DNA of 64,000 bases from Lacisediminihabitans profunda (GCF_008040105.1 NZ_VRMG01000008.1:62001-126000), one strand, 5' to 3'. Counted from the stretch's first letter, positions 8,728-18,234 are shown. The notes: a model not told the origin generated them from the letters alone. A program made the numbers and translations.

Positions 8728-9675
8728 GTGACTGTTCTTCTCGCCCGATTCCGCGTCGATCTGCTCCTGCTTGTGGTTGCCGTCTCCTGGGGATCGACGT
8801 ACCTGGTGGCCAAGGAACTCGTCTCTCCGAGTTCGGTGGTGGCACTCCTGGCGCTACGCATGCTGCTTGCCGCGGCGATCATGATGGCGCTCGTGACAGC
8901 GCGGCGAAACCAGGTGACGGCAGGCGAGCTGCGTGTGGGCGTGATCCTGGGAGTCTTGCTGACCGCGGTGTTCGGCTTCGAAACCTTCGGCATCGCCCAC
9001 ACCTCGGCCACGAATGCCGGACTCATCATCAGCCTGACGATAGTGTTCACCCCGATTCTCGAATCCGTCGTGTCCGGTCGACGGCTGCCCGGCAGGTTCG
9101 TCCTCGCCGCCCTGATCGCCGTACTGGGTGTCCTCCTTCTCGCCGGCAACGGCGCACTCCGTCCGCCGACGTTCGGCGACCTGCTCGTTCTCGCGGCTGC
9201 AATCGTGCGGGCCGTTCACGTCACGTCGATGCACAAGCTCACCGCAGGCAGAGCGATGGACTCGCTGCACCTCACGACGGTGCAATTGGCCACCTGCGCT
9301 GTTCTCTTCACGGCGACGTCACTGTTCTACGGCGACTCGATCCCCCACTTCCTTGCCCAGTTCGACCCCGGACGCGGAATGCTCTTCCTCTATCTCGTGC
9401 TCGCCTGCACAGTCTTCGCCTTCCTGGTGCAAACCTGGGCGGTGCGGCGCACATCGCCCTCCAGGGTCAGCCTCCTTCTGGGAACCGAGCCCATCTGGGC
9501 CGCAATCATCGGCATCACGATCGCCCACGACAGCGTGGCCGTTGCCGGATACTTCGGTATCGCCCTCATCCTCGCCGGAACAGCCTGGGGTCGCTCCGTC
9601 GAGCAAAGCCACCGCCTCGCCGCCGACACCGAGGTGTCGCCGACAAGGGACAGCGGGACTCCAGAACCACTGTGA
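8728..9675 (+). CDS. EamA/DMT family transporter
   Basis: A 315-residue drug/metabolite transporter superfamily membrane protein with about ten transmembrane segments in two EamA repeats. The first starts VDLLLLVVAVSWGSTYLVAKE, and the second holds SLLLGTEPIWAAIIGI. The WGSTYLVAK signature near the N-terminus is typical. It probably exports an amino acid or other metabolite. GTG at 8728 follows the A/T-rich regulatory gap shared with lysR. A polar tail of about 30 residues ends the protein. Confidence 0.9.
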   Translation: MTVLLARFRVDLLLLVVAVSWGSTYLVAKELVSPSSVVALLALRMLLAAAIMMALVTARRNQVTAGELRVGVILGVLLTAVFGFETFGIAHTSATNAGLIISLTIVFTPILESVVSGRRLPGRFVLAALIAVLGVLLLAGNGALRPPTFGDLLVLAAAIVRAVHVTSMHKLTAGRAMDSLHLTTVQLATCAVLFTATSLFYGDSIPHFLAQFDPGRGMLFLYLVLACTVFAFLVQTWAVRRTSPSRVSLLLGTEPIWAAIIGITIAHDSVAVAGYFGIALILAGTAWGRSVEQSHRLAADTEVSPTRDSGTPEPL

Positions 9676-9731
9676 GGGGAACTCCAGCATCCTCCTGGCC
9701 TGAGGTCAGACGCAGTCCCACGGCGACCTCG

Positions 9732-9821
9732 GGGCGTGACGTTGCGGATCTCGTGGTCGTGGACCTCGACCCCCTCGCGGCCGCCCGGGACGCCCTCCGC
9801 CGCATGCCGGTCGCGATGCCG
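9732..9821 (+). pseudogene. Remnant of an amidohydrolase C-terminus
   Basis: The translation at 9732-9821 reads GRDVADLVVVDLDPLAAARD and continues ALRRMPVAM. This closely resembles the C-terminal strand pair of YtcJ-like amidohydrolases (ADLVVLDxDP... followed by VxxTxVGGR). No start, upstream metal-binding domain or final strand is present. It is probably a decayed fragment downstream of the EamA gene. The match rests on about 30 codons, so chance similarity is possible. Confidence 0.4.
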
Positions 9822-9902
9822 GAGGCTGAACCTTCTCGGCCCTCTAGCGTTGCCGCCCGCGTTGGCCGGGCCGTGTTCTGCAGGACGGGCCGTGGTGATG
9901 TG

Positions 9903-10120
9903 GGTGCCTACCCCACAGACTCCAGTTGTGCAGGACAGCGTCTGCAGGACAGGCTAGGGGTGTGGCGACCAGAACGGTCCCGATCTGCAGGACGCTCCCG
10001 TCGATTCTGCACCTTTCGTCCTGCACAACCCGTCGTGCCGTCCTGCACAACTGGAGTCTGCGGGATGGGCGCCCTGGACCGGAGACGTCCTGCACAACTG
10101 GAGGCTGTGGGGCGGACACC
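9903..10120. repeat. Large nested inverted repeat with TTGTGCAGGAC arms
   Basis: The arms at 9903-9936 and 10087-10120 are inverted copies over 34 bp with 4 differences. An inner copy at 10040-10060 matches the left arm perfectly over 21 bp. The octamer TGCAGGAC or its complement GTCCTGCA occurs seven times between 9879 and 10094. The repeat fills most of the 9676-10161 gap. No gene is seen inside. The TTGTGCA core is shared with the 5-kb array. Confidence 0.85.
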
Positions 10121-10161
10121 CGTAAATTCAGCTGGCTAATCAACGTCCCTGGGCAGGACAG

Positions 10162-10452
10162 CTAGGCGATGAAGCTGAAGTGCTCCACGACCGGAAACTG
10201 CTGGTAGGAGTCGTGCAGCAGGGTGCTCCACTGCCGGAACGCCGGCGATATCGTGAAGCCGGCCCCCACCATCCGGGAGTTCTCCCACTGCACGATGAGT
10301 AGGTGCGTCGTCGGCGCCTCGACGCCGCGCGAGAGGGTGAGTCCGAGGAATCCGGGGCTCGACTCGATGAGCTTTCTGGCCGCGGCGAATGCCCGCTCGA
10401 AGTCGGCCTCCTCTCCCGGTCCAACGGGTATCAGGGCGTGTTCGACGATCAT
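10162..10452 (-). CDS. Antibiotic biosynthesis monooxygenase (ABM) domain protein
   Basis: A 96-residue dimeric alpha-beta barrel (ABM) protein. It shows MIVEHALIPVGPGEEADFER, then SSPGFLGLTLSRGVE and the C-terminal FxxWSTLLHDSYQQ. The family includes small cofactor-free monooxygenases and many uncharacterised stress proteins. Length is typical for a stand-alone domain. The start at 10452 is an ATG. It stands alone upstream of the pfkB-family gene stop. Confidence 0.83.
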   Translation of the reverse strand: MIVEHALIPVGPGEEADFERAFAAARKLIESSPGFLGLTLSRGVEAPTTHLLIVQWENSRMVGAGFTISPAFRQWSTLLHDSYQQFPVVEHFSFIA

Positions 10453-10564
10453 GGGTGCCTCCGGGTGCGGTTCGGGTAACGCGCTTCAAGGACGTGAGCG
10501 AACGCTACTCCTGCGGCGCCCCCGGCGCGAGGGCCAGGCGTCCCGCGTGCGCGGCACCGATGCC

Positions 10565-11539
10565 CTACGGCTGGTCGGCTTCCGGCTCCGGCGCGGTCTC
10601 GGTCTCCGGGTCGGTTTCCAGTTCGGTCTCCGATTCGGCAAGGGCCTCGAGCGCAGCCTCCACCTCGGCGAGGGTCGGCAGGTCGGCACCCGCTCGGGAC
10701 ACGGTGATGCCGGCGGCGGCGGCCGCCCGGCGGCCCATCCCGAGCAATTCGGCCTCAGACACGGCGGTCGGGTCGATGTCGAGGAGGGAGTAGACGAGCG
10801 ACGCCATGTAGGTGTCCCCCGCGCCGATGGTGTCGACCACCGTCACCCTGGCGGACGGCACCTGGACTCGCAATTCCCTGGTCGCCAGGATGGATCCGTC
10901 GCCCCCGAGAGTCACGATCGCGAGACGCGGACCCAGAGCGAGCACCTGGGGCAGCACCTCGTCGACTGTCAGGTGCGGGTAGAGCCACGCGGCATCCTCG
11001 TCGCTAAGCTTCACGACGCTCGCCAGGGAGGCCATCGCCTCGAAGCGGCCGATGTTGTCGTCGCGGCTGCCGATGATGCTCGGGCGGATGTTGGGGTCGT
11101 ACGTGACGATCGTGCCGGCCTCGGCGGCCTTGAGCAGGGAACGCACGGTGTCCGCCCCCGGCGCGAGGAAACTCGCGATCGACCCGGTGTGGAGCACTCG
11201 CGCCGGCGGCGTCGAGGCATCGGCGGGCAGGCTCCAGTCGAGATCGAACACGTAGCTCGCGGCGCCGGTCGCCCCGATGGTCGCGGCGGCGGTCGACGTG
11301 CGCGCGGCGGACTGGGAACCGGCCGCGAGCCGCACACCCGCGAGGTGTTCGGCGATGAGGCGGCCGCGCTCGTCGTCCCCGAGATGAGTGAGGAAGGTCG
11401 TGTCCACACCGAGCAGCCCGAGCCCGTATGCGACGTTGGCTGGGCTGCCGCCCGGCAGCTCGGTGGTCGCGTCGGAGGTGCGCACGATGTCGATGAGCGC
11501 CTCCCCGATAACACAAACGGCGCGGGGCATCTCAGTCAT
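10565..11539 (-). CDS. PfkB family carbohydrate kinase (fructokinase-like)
   Basis: A 324-residue ribokinase-fold sugar kinase that phosphorylates a sugar, probably fructose or a related ketose, using ATP. It shows GEALIDIVR at the N-terminus, the GGSPANVAYGLGLLG signature and the anion-hole/catalytic motif DTIGAGDTYMASL with the catalytic aspartate. Oddly, the last 25 or so residues are a repetitive acidic tail (E-T-E-L-E-T-D-P-E-T). This is absent from most relatives and not needed for the fold. It stands 53 nt from the gatB stop. Confidence 0.9.
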   Translation of the reverse strand: MTEMPRAVCVIGEALIDIVRTSDATTELPGGSPANVAYGLGLLGVDTTFLTHLGDDERGRLIAEHLAGVRLAAGSQSAARTSTAAATIGATGAASYVFDLDWSLPADASTPPARVLHTGSIASFLAPGADTVRSLLKAAEAGTIVTYDPNIRPSIIGSRDDNIGRFEAMASLASVVKLSDEDAAWLYPHLTVDEVLPQVLALGPRLAIVTLGGDGSILATRELRVQVPSARVTVVDTIGAGDTYMASLVYSLLDIDPTAVSEAELLGMGRRAAAAAGITVSRAGADLPTLAEVEAALEALAESETELETDPETETAPEPEADQP

Positions 11540-11592
11540 GCCTCGACCCTATTGGGTGCGGAGGCGCAATGGCGCATCACGGAGGCGCCTGC

Positions 11593-13122
11593 CTACTGCT
11601 GGGCCCGCTCGAGCACCAGCTCGCGCACGCGGGCGGCATCCGCCGTGCCCTTCATCGCCTTCATGACCGCACCGATCACGGCGCCGGCCGCCTGGACCTT
11701 GCCGTCGCGGATCTTCTCGAGCACGTCGGGCTGCGCCGCGAGGGCCTCGTCGATGGCCGCGATGAGCGCTCCGTCATCGGAGACCACGGCGAGTCCGCGC
11801 GAGGCGACGACCTCGATCGGCGACCCTTCGCCGGCGACGACTCCCTCGAGCGCCTGGCGCGCCAGGCGGTCGGTGAGCTCTCCGGCCTCGATCAGCCCGA
11901 TGAGTTCGCTCACGTGGATCGAGGACACGAGGGACGAGGCATCCACCGAGGCGGCGTTCGCGAGCCGGGCGATCTCGCCCGTCCACCACTTCCTCGCCTG
12001 GGCCGGTGAGGCACCAGCGGCCGTTGTCTCCTCGATCTCGACCAGGAGCCCGGAGTTCACGACGTCCTGGAACTCCAGCTCGGTGAAACCCCAGGCCTCC
12101 CTGAGTCGACGGCGGCGGATCGCCGGCGCCTCAGGCAGGGCCGCGCGCAGGCTCTCGATCAGCTCGAGGGACGGCTCCACCGGCAGCAGGTCGGGTTCCG
12201 GGAAGTAGCGGTAGTCGTCCGCGTCGCTCTTGGGGCGGCCGGCCGACGTGACGCCGGTGTCCTCGTGCCAGTGTCGCGTCTCCTGGATGATCGTGCCGCC
12301 CGCATCCAGAATGGCGGCCTGCCGCTGGATCTCGTAGCGGATGGAGCGCTCGACGCTGCGCAGGCTGTTGACGTTCTTCGTCTCGGTGCGGGTTCCGAGC
12401 GGCGGCGGGTCACCCGCGGCCAGGGCATCGGCCACCGACTGGCGAGAGCGCAGCGAGATGTTGGCGTCGCAGCGCAGGTTTCCGCGCTCCATCTTCGCGT
12501 CGCTGATTCCGAGCGACCGCACGATGTCGCGAATCGTCGAGACGTAGGCCTTCGCCAGTTCGGGGGCGTCGCGATCCGCGCCGTAGATGATGTTGGTGAC
12601 GATCTCCACGAGGGGCACACCGGCACGGTTGTAGTCCACAAGCGAGTACTCGGCGCCCTGGATCCGGCCGGTCGAACCGCCGACGTGAGTGAGCTTGCCG
12701 GCGTCCTCCTCCATGTGGGCGCGTTCGATCGAGATCTGGAACAGGCGGCCGTCGGAGAGCTCCACCTCGACGTTGCCGTCGTAGGCGATCGGCTCGTCGT
12801 ACTGGCTGATCTGGTAGTTCTTGGCCAGGTCGGGGTAGAAGTAGTTCTTGCGCGCGAAACGGCTGGACGGTCGGATGCTGCAGCCGAGCGCGAGGCCGAG
12901 GCTGATGCTGTAGTGGATCGCCTTCTCGTTGACCACCGGCAGGGTGCCGGGGAGACCGAGGTCCACCGGCGTCACGTTGGTGTTGGGCTCGCCGCCGAAG
13001 AAGTTCGGAGCATCCGAGAACATCTTCGTTCGGGTGTTGAGTTCCACGTGCACCTCGAAGCCGAGCACCGGCTCGAACAGCTCGAGAGCCCTGTCATAGT
13101 CCATCAGTTCAGCTTTAGCCAC
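11593..13122 (-). CDS. gatB: Asp-tRNA(Asn)/Glu-tRNA(Gln) amidotransferase subunit B
   Basis: A 509-residue GatB. With GatA and GatC it converts misacylated Glu-tRNA(Gln) or Asp-tRNA(Asn) to the amide form. It shows the family opening GFEVHVELNTRTKMFSDAP, DYNRAGVPLVEIVT and METKNVNS-like TETKNVNSLRSVERS, and the C-terminal YqeY-like tail domain. The GTG start at 13122 overlaps the EamA stop by 8 nt, implying translational coupling. An in-frame ATG at 13104 is an alternative. Here gatB is separated from gatCA by two unrelated genes. Confidence 0.97.
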   Translation of the reverse strand: MAKAELMDYDRALELFEPVLGFEVHVELNTRTKMFSDAPNFFGGEPNTNVTPVDLGLPGTLPVVNEKAIHYSISLGLALGCSIRPSSRFARKNYFYPDLAKNYQISQYDEPIAYDGNVEVELSDGRLFQISIERAHMEEDAGKLTHVGGSTGRIQGAEYSLVDYNRAGVPLVEIVTNIIYGADRDAPELAKAYVSTIRDIVRSLGISDAKMERGNLRCDANISLRSRQSVADALAAGDPPPLGTRTETKNVNSLRSVERSIRYEIQRQAAILDAGGTIIQETRHWHEDTGVTSAGRPKSDADDYRYFPEPDLLPVEPSLELIESLRAALPEAPAIRRRRLREAWGFTELEFQDVVNSGLLVEIEETTAAGASPAQARKWWTGEIARLANAASVDASSLVSSIHVSELIGLIEAGELTDRLARQALEGVVAGEGSPIEVVASRGLAVVSDDGALIAAIDEALAAQPDVLEKIRDGKVQAAGAVIGAVMKAMKGTADAARVRELVLERAQQ

Positions 13123-14089
13123 CAGATGATTCTACGGGGAGCGCCCCCAGCCTGGTGGGCACGGCGGCCTCGAGCGGCTGCACGGATTTCTCCGACCGCA
13201 CGAAGGCGATGCCCGCGAGGATGAGCACACCGCCCAGCAGTTGCAGCACGGTCAGGTTCTCGCCGAGCAGCAGCCAGGCATAGAGGGCGGCCGCGACCAC
13301 CTCGAGCAGCCCGGCGAACGAGGCGAGCCGGGAGCCCAGCATCCCGCTCGCGGTGATGCTCGCGGCGTAGGCGAGCGCGGTCCCGATGATGCCGACGATG
13401 AGCAGCGGCACCCACCAGGGAGTCGCGGTACCGAGCATGCGCACGGTGCCGAACGTCACGGCGAACGGCACGAGGCCGAGGAGGCCGGCGAGTCCGAGCA
13501 CGAGCCCCCCGAGGACGAGACCGGATGCCGCGAGGGCGACGGGAGGCAGCCCGTCATTCGGGCGGGCGGCGACCACGTAGTAGACGGCGCAGCCGACCGC
13601 GGCGAGGGCGGCGAAGAGCAGCCCGACGACCGCGAGCGAGCCCCCGCCGCCCGGCGACACCACCAGCACGAGCCCGACCAGCGCAACGACGGAGCCGATG
13701 AGCACGACCAGCTTGGGCATCCGGCGACTGGTCGCCCAGATGAACGCGACGAGAAGCAGCGGCGCCAGGTATTCGATGAGGATCGCCGTGCCCACCGGGA
13801 TGCTCTCGAGGGCCGCGAAGTACACGAGTTGGGTTCCGGCGACGCCCACCAGGGCCATTGCGAGAACGCGCCAGCGCGCCCGCCAGAGCGCCGACCAGCG
13901 CCCGCGGAGGGCGACGAGGGCGAACGGCAGAAGCAGTGCACCGCCGAGGAGCGCGCGAAGCGTCACCGCCGACGCCGGGCTCCAGCCCGCCTCGAGGAGT
14001 GGCTTGACGAAGGCGCCGGAAACGCCGAACGCCGCCGCCGCGATCACCGCGATGACCAGGCCGAGGCTCGTCGACGACTGCTTCACCAC
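13115..14089 (-). CDS. EamA/DMT family transporter
   Basis: A 324-residue ten-helix transporter of the DMT superfamily, probably a metabolite exporter. Hydrophobic repeats run from GLVIAVIAAAAFGVSGA at the N-terminus to LQLLGGVLILAGIAFV near the C-terminus. The GTG start is preceded by a clear TAGGAGGA ribosome site. It overlaps gatB by 8 nt and is divergent from the CGNR gene at 14160. That CGNR gene probably regulates it. Confidence 0.88.
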   Translation of the reverse strand: MVKQSSTSLGLVIAVIAAAAFGVSGAFVKPLLEAGWSPASAVTLRALLGGALLLPFALVALRGRWSALWRARWRVLAMALVGVAGTQLVYFAALESIPVGTAILIEYLAPLLLVAFIWATSRRMPKLVVLIGSVVALVGLVLVVSPGGGGSLAVVGLLFAALAAVGCAVYYVVAARPNDGLPPVALAASGLVLGGLVLGLAGLLGLVPFAVTFGTVRMLGTATPWWVPLLIVGIIGTALAYAASITASGMLGSRLASFAGLLEVVAAALYAWLLLGENLTVLQLLGGVLILAGIAFVRSEKSVQPLEAAVPTRLGALPVESSGG

Positions 14090-14100
14090 ATCCTCCTACG

Positions 14101-14143
14101 TCATGGTCTACATTGTTGTATGCCCCTGACATTACGACCATGA
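14101..14143. promoter_or_regulatory. Inverted repeat between EamA and CGNR genes
   Basis: TCATGGTC (14101-14108) and GACCATGA (14136-14143) are perfect 8-bp inverted arms flanking an A/T-richer 27-nt centre. They lie inside the 70-nt divergent intergenic region. It is a plausible operator for the CGNR protein; binding is inferred. Confidence 0.4.
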
Positions 14144-14159
14144 GAGGTCACCGGTCAAT

Positions 14160-14711
14160 TTGCATTTAGCCCCTGACACCGAGGAGACGCTGGAGTTCGC
14201 GGTCGCGCTGGCCAACACCGACCCCGCGGCGTCCAGAAGCGGGTCCGACGAGATCGGCACGGTCGGGCAACTCGCCGGATTCCTCGTCGACTGGGCGTAC
14301 TCCGGGCGGATCGACCACGATGCGGCCGAGTTGCGGGACGTGCTTCAGACCAGGGACCTGATTCGGCGACTGTGGGACCTCGACGTGGACGACGCCGTTC
14401 ACGCCGTCAACGGGATGCTGGCCGAGGCCGGGGCCCTCCCGCAGCTCGCTCGGCACGACGGGTCTCCGTGGCACCTGCACGCGACCGACCCGAACGCGCC
14501 GCTGGCCCAGCGCATCCGCGTCGAGGTCGCACTCGCGTTCGTCGACGTCATCCGCTCGGGCGTGGTGGACCGGCTGAGGCGATGCGCCGCCGACGACTGC
14601 AGCGGAGTGCTCGTCGACCTCTCCCGGAATGGCTCGAAGCGCTTCTGCAGCGTGCGCTGCGGCAACCGGATGAACATGATCGCGTTCAGGGAACGCGCCG
14701 CCGAGGCCTAG
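14160..14711 (+). CDS. CGNR zinc-finger / ABATE domain protein
   Basis: A 183-residue putative regulator. The N-terminal ABATE (putative stress-induced) region spans about 1-130. The C-terminal treble-clef zinc finger shows CAADDCSGVLVDLSRN, then RFCSVRCGNRMNM, containing the CGNR signature and four cysteines. The TTG at 14160 is the only early start that keeps the domain, since ATGs nearby are out of frame. It is divergent from the EamA transporter. CGNR genes are often found next to transporters, so it probably regulates that gene. It ends 3 nt from the gatA stop. Confidence 0.87.
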   Translation: MHLAPDTEETLEFAVALANTDPAASRSGSDEIGTVGQLAGFLVDWAYSGRIDHDAAELRDVLQTRDLIRRLWDLDVDDAVHAVNGMLAEAGALPQLARHDGSPWHLHATDPNAPLAQRIRVEVALAFVDVIRSGVVDRLRRCAADDCSGVLVDLSRNGSKRFCSVRCGNRMNMIAFRERAAEA

Positions 14712-14714
14712 TCG

Positions 14715-16226
14715 CTAGCGCGTCACGAGCTCCGGCACCTGGCTGATGAGGGTGCGCCCCCACTTGTCCTCGAGGAGCGCCTCGATCGCGGCACCCACCG
14801 AATACAGGCGAACGTCCTGGCGGGCCGGAGCCATGATCTGCAGCCCGGTCGGCAGGCCGTCCTCCGGGGCCAGCCCCATGGGAAGCCCCATGCCCGGGAT
14901 GCCCGCGAGGTTCGCCGGAATCGTCGTCACGTCGTTGAGGTACATGGCGAGCGGATCCTCGAGCTTCTCACCGAGCTTGAACGCGGTCGTCGGCGCGGCG
15001 GGGCTCACGAGCACGTCGGCCTTGTCGAACGCGCTCGCGAAGTCGCGCTGGATGAGCGTGCGCACCTTCTGCGCGCTGCCGTAGTACGCGTCGTAGTAGC
15101 CGGCGCTGAGGGCGTAGGTGCCGAGGATGATGCGGCGCTTCACCTCGGGACCAAAACCGGCCTCGCGGGTGGCGGCCATCACATCCTCGACCGTCCCTCC
15201 CCCGACGGGGTTCACCCGGAGTCCGAAACGCACCGAGTCGAACTTGGCGAGGTTGCTGGAGGCCTCGGCCGGAAGGATCAGGTAGTACGCGGCGACGGCG
15301 TACTCGAAGTTGGGCGCCGACACCTCCACGATCTCGGCGCCATTCGCGGCGAGCAGTTCGAGGGTCTCGTGGAATCGCTGGCTCACTCCGGCCTGGAAGC
15401 CGGGGGCGTCGAGTTCCTTGACGACTCCGACGCGCACCCCCTCGAGGGAGCGACCCCGGGCGCCGGCGCGGGCCGCGTCGGCGAAGCTGGGCCACTCGTC
15501 CCGAAGGGAGGTCGAGTCACGCGGATCGTGACCACCGATCACATCGTGCAGGAGCGCGGCGTCGAGAACCGTCCTGGTCACCGGCCCCACCTGGTCGAGC
15601 GAGCTCGCGAGGGCGATCGCACCGTAACGGCTGACGCCGCCGTAGGTGGGCTTGACGCCGACGCTTCCGGTGACGGCCGCGGGCTGGCGGATGGAGCCTC
15701 CCGTGTCGGAGCCGAGCGCGAGCGGAGCCTCGAATGCGGCGACCGCCGCCGCCGAGCCTCCGCCGGAACCGCCGGGGATCCGGTCGAGGTCCCACGGGTT
15801 GTGGGTCGGGCCGTATGCCGAATGTTCGGTCGAGGAGCCCATGGCGAACTCGTCCATGTTCGTCTTGCCGAGCGGCACGAGGTTGGCCTCGCGCAGCTTG
15901 CGCACGACCGTCGCGTCGTAGGGCGGAATCCAGCCCTGGAGGATCTTCGAGCCGGCGGTCGATGGCATGTCGAGCGTGCACAGCACGTCTTTGATCGCGA
16001 TCGGCACGCCGGCGAGCGGGCCGAGGTCCTCGCCGATGCGGCGCAACACGTCGATGCCCTCAGCGGTGTCGATGGCGTCCTTGGAGATGTGCAGGAAGGC
16101 GTGGATGTCGCCGTCGACCGCGGCGATGCGGTCGAGGTGGGCCCGCGTCACTTCGACGCTGGAAATCTCCCGGGACTGCAGCTTCTCGCTGAGCTCGGAG
16201 GCGGAGAGTCTGGTCAGGTCGGTCAT
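14715..16226 (-). CDS. gatA: Asp-tRNA(Asn)/Glu-tRNA(Gln) amidotransferase subunit A
   Basis: A 503-residue amidase-signature glutaminase subunit of GatCAB that releases ammonia for the GatB site. The Ser-cisSer-Lys triad is visible: lysine in VPIAIKDVL, the amidase signature [13 protein letters not shown] and the nucleophile region [12 protein letters not shown]. Length is normal. The ATG start shares one base with the gatC TAA stop, so the two are coupled. gatB does not follow directly, because the convergent CGNR gene ends 3 nt away. Confidence 0.97.
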   Translation of the reverse strand: MTDLTRLSASELSEKLQSREISSVEVTRAHLDRIAAVDGDIHAFLHISKDAIDTAEGIDVLRRIGEDLGPLAGVPIAIKDVLCTLDMPSTAGSKILQGWIPPYDATVVRKLREANLVPLGKTNMDEFAMGSSTEHSAYGPTHNPWDLDRIPGGSGGGSAAAVAAFEAPLALGSDTGGSIRQPAAVTGSVGVKPTYGGVSRYGAIALASSLDQVGPVTRTVLDAALLHDVIGGHDPRDSTSLRDEWPSFADAARAGARGRSLEGVRVGVVKELDAPGFQAGVSQRFHETLELLAANGAEIVEVSAPNFEYAVAAYYLILPAEASSNLAKFDSVRFGLRVNPVGGGTVEDVMAATREAGFGPEVKRRIILGTYALSAGYYDAYYGSAQKVRTLIQRDFASAFDKADVLVSPAAPTTAFKLGEKLEDPLAMYLNDVTTIPANLAGIPGMGLPMGLAPEDGLPTGLQIMAPARQDVRLYSVGAAIEALLEDKWGRTLISQVPELVTR

Positions 16227-16519
16227 TACTGCTCCTCGCCCAGGATCGCGGACACCTTGAATCGGCTTCCGTCGTGCTCGGGGGCGCCGCTCAGCGCCTC
16301 CTCGGCGGAGAGGGTGTCGCCGATGACGTCCGGGCGGAACACGTTCACTAGCGGAATCGGATGACTCGTCGCAGGCACGTCGGCCGTGGCGACCTCCTGC
16401 ACCTTGTTGATCGCATCGAGGATCACCCCGAGCTCGCCGGTGAGCTTCTCGATCTCTTCGGGAGTCAAGGCGATCCTGGACAGGTTGGCGAGGTGCGCCA
16501 CGACGTCGTTCGTGATCAT
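16226..16519 (-). CDS. gatC: Asp-tRNA(Asn)/Glu-tRNA(Gln) amidotransferase subunit C
   Basis: A 97-residue GatC, the small belt subunit that wraps GatA and GatB. It shows [20 protein letters not shown] and the C-terminal [12 protein letters not shown], both characteristic. It is the first gene of the gatCA pair, with a one-base overlap into gatA. The 118-nt upstream gap should hold the promoter. Confidence 0.95.
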   Translation of the reverse strand: MITNDVVAHLANLSRIALTPEEIEKLTGELGVILDAINKVQEVATADVPATSHPIPLVNVFRPDVIGDTLSAEEALSGAPEHDGSRFKVSAILGEEQ

Positions 16520-16637
16520 TTCGTGGACCTCAAGACAGCTTCAGACATTCGGCTCCGTGCACGTGTGAGCGCGTTCCAGCGCGGCGGGGATGACGCTCCA
16601 GTCTATTCCGGGCGCGGGGAGGCCATCGCCCGGGCGA

Positions 16638-18056
16638 CTACCGGGCGCTCGCGATCGTGCGACTCGCATCCGCCAGTGTGCCATCCGTGACAAGCGAACT
16701 CTCATCGATGCCGATCAGGGCGAGGTTGCGCATCGCCTCGGTGCCGGCATCGAAGTAGCCGAGATGGCCGACCGCCGCGGCAAGAGGCTTGCGGGTGATC
16801 ACGTCGACTCCGCCCGCCACGCTCATCTTCTTCGCGCCGAACGACGGCGAGCCGGGGTCGCTCCCGTAGAACGCGGTGTTCACCACCGGGTCCCACGCCG
16901 CCTCGCCCACGAACACGTTGTCGTTGCGCACGGAGAGTTTCGCCGCCGACTGCGTGGCGCTTCCTGGCGAACCCACGATCGCGAGCGCGTCGACGGAGAC
17001 GCCGCCCTTGGCGAGTTCGATCATCGCCGCGGTCGAGCCGTAAGAGTGGGTGACGAGGGTGACGAACGGCTCAGAGCCCTCGCGCACGGTCTGGATGCCC
17101 ACGAGCGCGTTGCCGAGCAGCCTAGCGCCCTCGTTGGCCCGGTCGAGGGACCCGATGTCCAGGGCGCCGGGTGTGGTGTAGCCGATCCAGGACACCGTGG
17201 CGGTGGTCTTGCCGACCATGGACTTGTCGGTCTTCGCGAGGCGTGCGATCCACGATTTCTGCTCGGTGTTGAGGTCCTGGGCGATCGCCGTCCAGTCGTA
17301 CATCTGCCCCTGCACGGTGAAGAACATCCCGGGCACGAGGTAGCTCACATAGTCCGCGGTCTCGAGATTGCCCACCACGACGGCGGCCCGTGCCTCGCCC
17401 CGGGGATCGAAGGTGATCAGCTGGCGCGGAGGGTCGCCCGCTGCGCGCTTCAGAGTTCGCTGCACCTGCTTGAGGATGTCGAGGTGGTGCCGGTCGGCGA
17501 CGAGCGTCGCGCGGCCCGCGCCGGCGGCGATCGAGGCCTCGAGCCTCGAGAGCGACTGGTGAAGGTAGCGCCGGTTCGCGGCATCCCGCACGTCGAACGG
17601 CACCCCGTCGAGGTTGCCCACGAGCTGGGGGGCCGACCGCATGAGGGCCCTCTGGCTCGACTTCGACAATCCGGCCCACAGGGCGGAGGTCGAACGGGCA
17701 GACGGCGGGTTGGCGAGCAGTTGGCTCACCTTGGCTGGGTTCTGGCTGACGAACCGGGAGATGTCCGAACCGGGAAGCAGAGCGAGCTGGTCGAGCAGTG
17801 CCATTCCGCCGAGCTTGGGGAGAAGGGACGGGTCCACCGCGCTGGGCAGGACGGTGACACCGCCCTGTTGCGCCGGGGTGAGGTACGGACCGATCGCCGA
17901 CGAGATTCCGGTCGGATCCTGGACGGACGGATCGGCGGTGGAAATCTGGGACACCAGGTTATGCATTTCATGCGCAACGAAAGCCTCTGCGACACCGTTC
18001 AGGGTGCCCGAGTTGAGAAAAGCTGCGACGTCAAACAGCAAAGGTGGTGAATCCAA
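16638..18056 (-). CDS. Alpha/beta hydrolase, DUF1023 type
   Basis: A 472-residue protein with a C-terminal DUF1023 hydrolase domain (about 200-400). The nucleophile elbow THSYGST and the downstream HLGYFDAGTEAM with a late histidine fit a serine hydrolase. In actinobacteria these resemble lipases/esterases, often exported. Here no signal peptide is visible, and the first 190 residues are a helical region of unknown role. The start is uncertain: TTG at 18056 gives the longest product without any clear ribosome site. It stands alone, upstream of gatC. Confidence 0.75.
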   Translation of the reverse strand: MDSPPLLFDVAAFLNSGTLNGVAEAFVAHEMHNLVSQISTADPSVQDPTGISSAIGPYLTPAQQGGVTVLPSAVDPSLLPKLGGMALLDQLALLPGSDISRFVSQNPAKVSQLLANPPSARSTSALWAGLSKSSQRALMRSAPQLVGNLDGVPFDVRDAANRRYLHQSLSRLEASIAAGAGRATLVADRHHLDILKQVQRTLKRAAGDPPRQLITFDPRGEARAAVVVGNLETADYVSYLVPGMFFTVQGQMYDWTAIAQDLNTEQKSWIARLAKTDKSMVGKTTATVSWIGYTTPGALDIGSLDRANEGARLLGNALVGIQTVREGSEPFVTLVTHSYGSTAAMIELAKGGVSVDALAIVGSPGSATQSAAKLSVRNDNVFVGEAAWDPVVNTAFYGSDPGSPSFGAKKMSVAGGVDVITRKPLAAAVGHLGYFDAGTEAMRNLALIGIDESSLVTDGTLADASRTIASAR

Positions 18057-18107
18057 TCGTTGTTCCGGCGCCGAAAACTCACCGATTGCAACGCAAAATG
18101 TACGATT

Positions 18108-18124
18108 ACCCCCATAGTAGGGGT
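18108..18124. promoter_or_regulatory. ACCCC...GGGGT dyad upstream of the DUF1023 gene
   Basis: ACCCC (18108-18112) and GGGGT (18120-18124) flank CATAGTA in the gap between ligA and the hydrolase, in a more A/T-rich context. It could be an operator or part of a promoter for the minus-strand gene. Only the symmetry supports this. Confidence 0.25.
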
Positions 18125-18234
18125 CAACATGCCGCCTAGCCTAGGGCTGGCCAGTCGTCAACCCCAGTGTGTCAGGCCTGCGGGGGCAAATACCAGCACT
18201 TCTGACATTTTCTCGATTGATTGGATGGCCCCCG

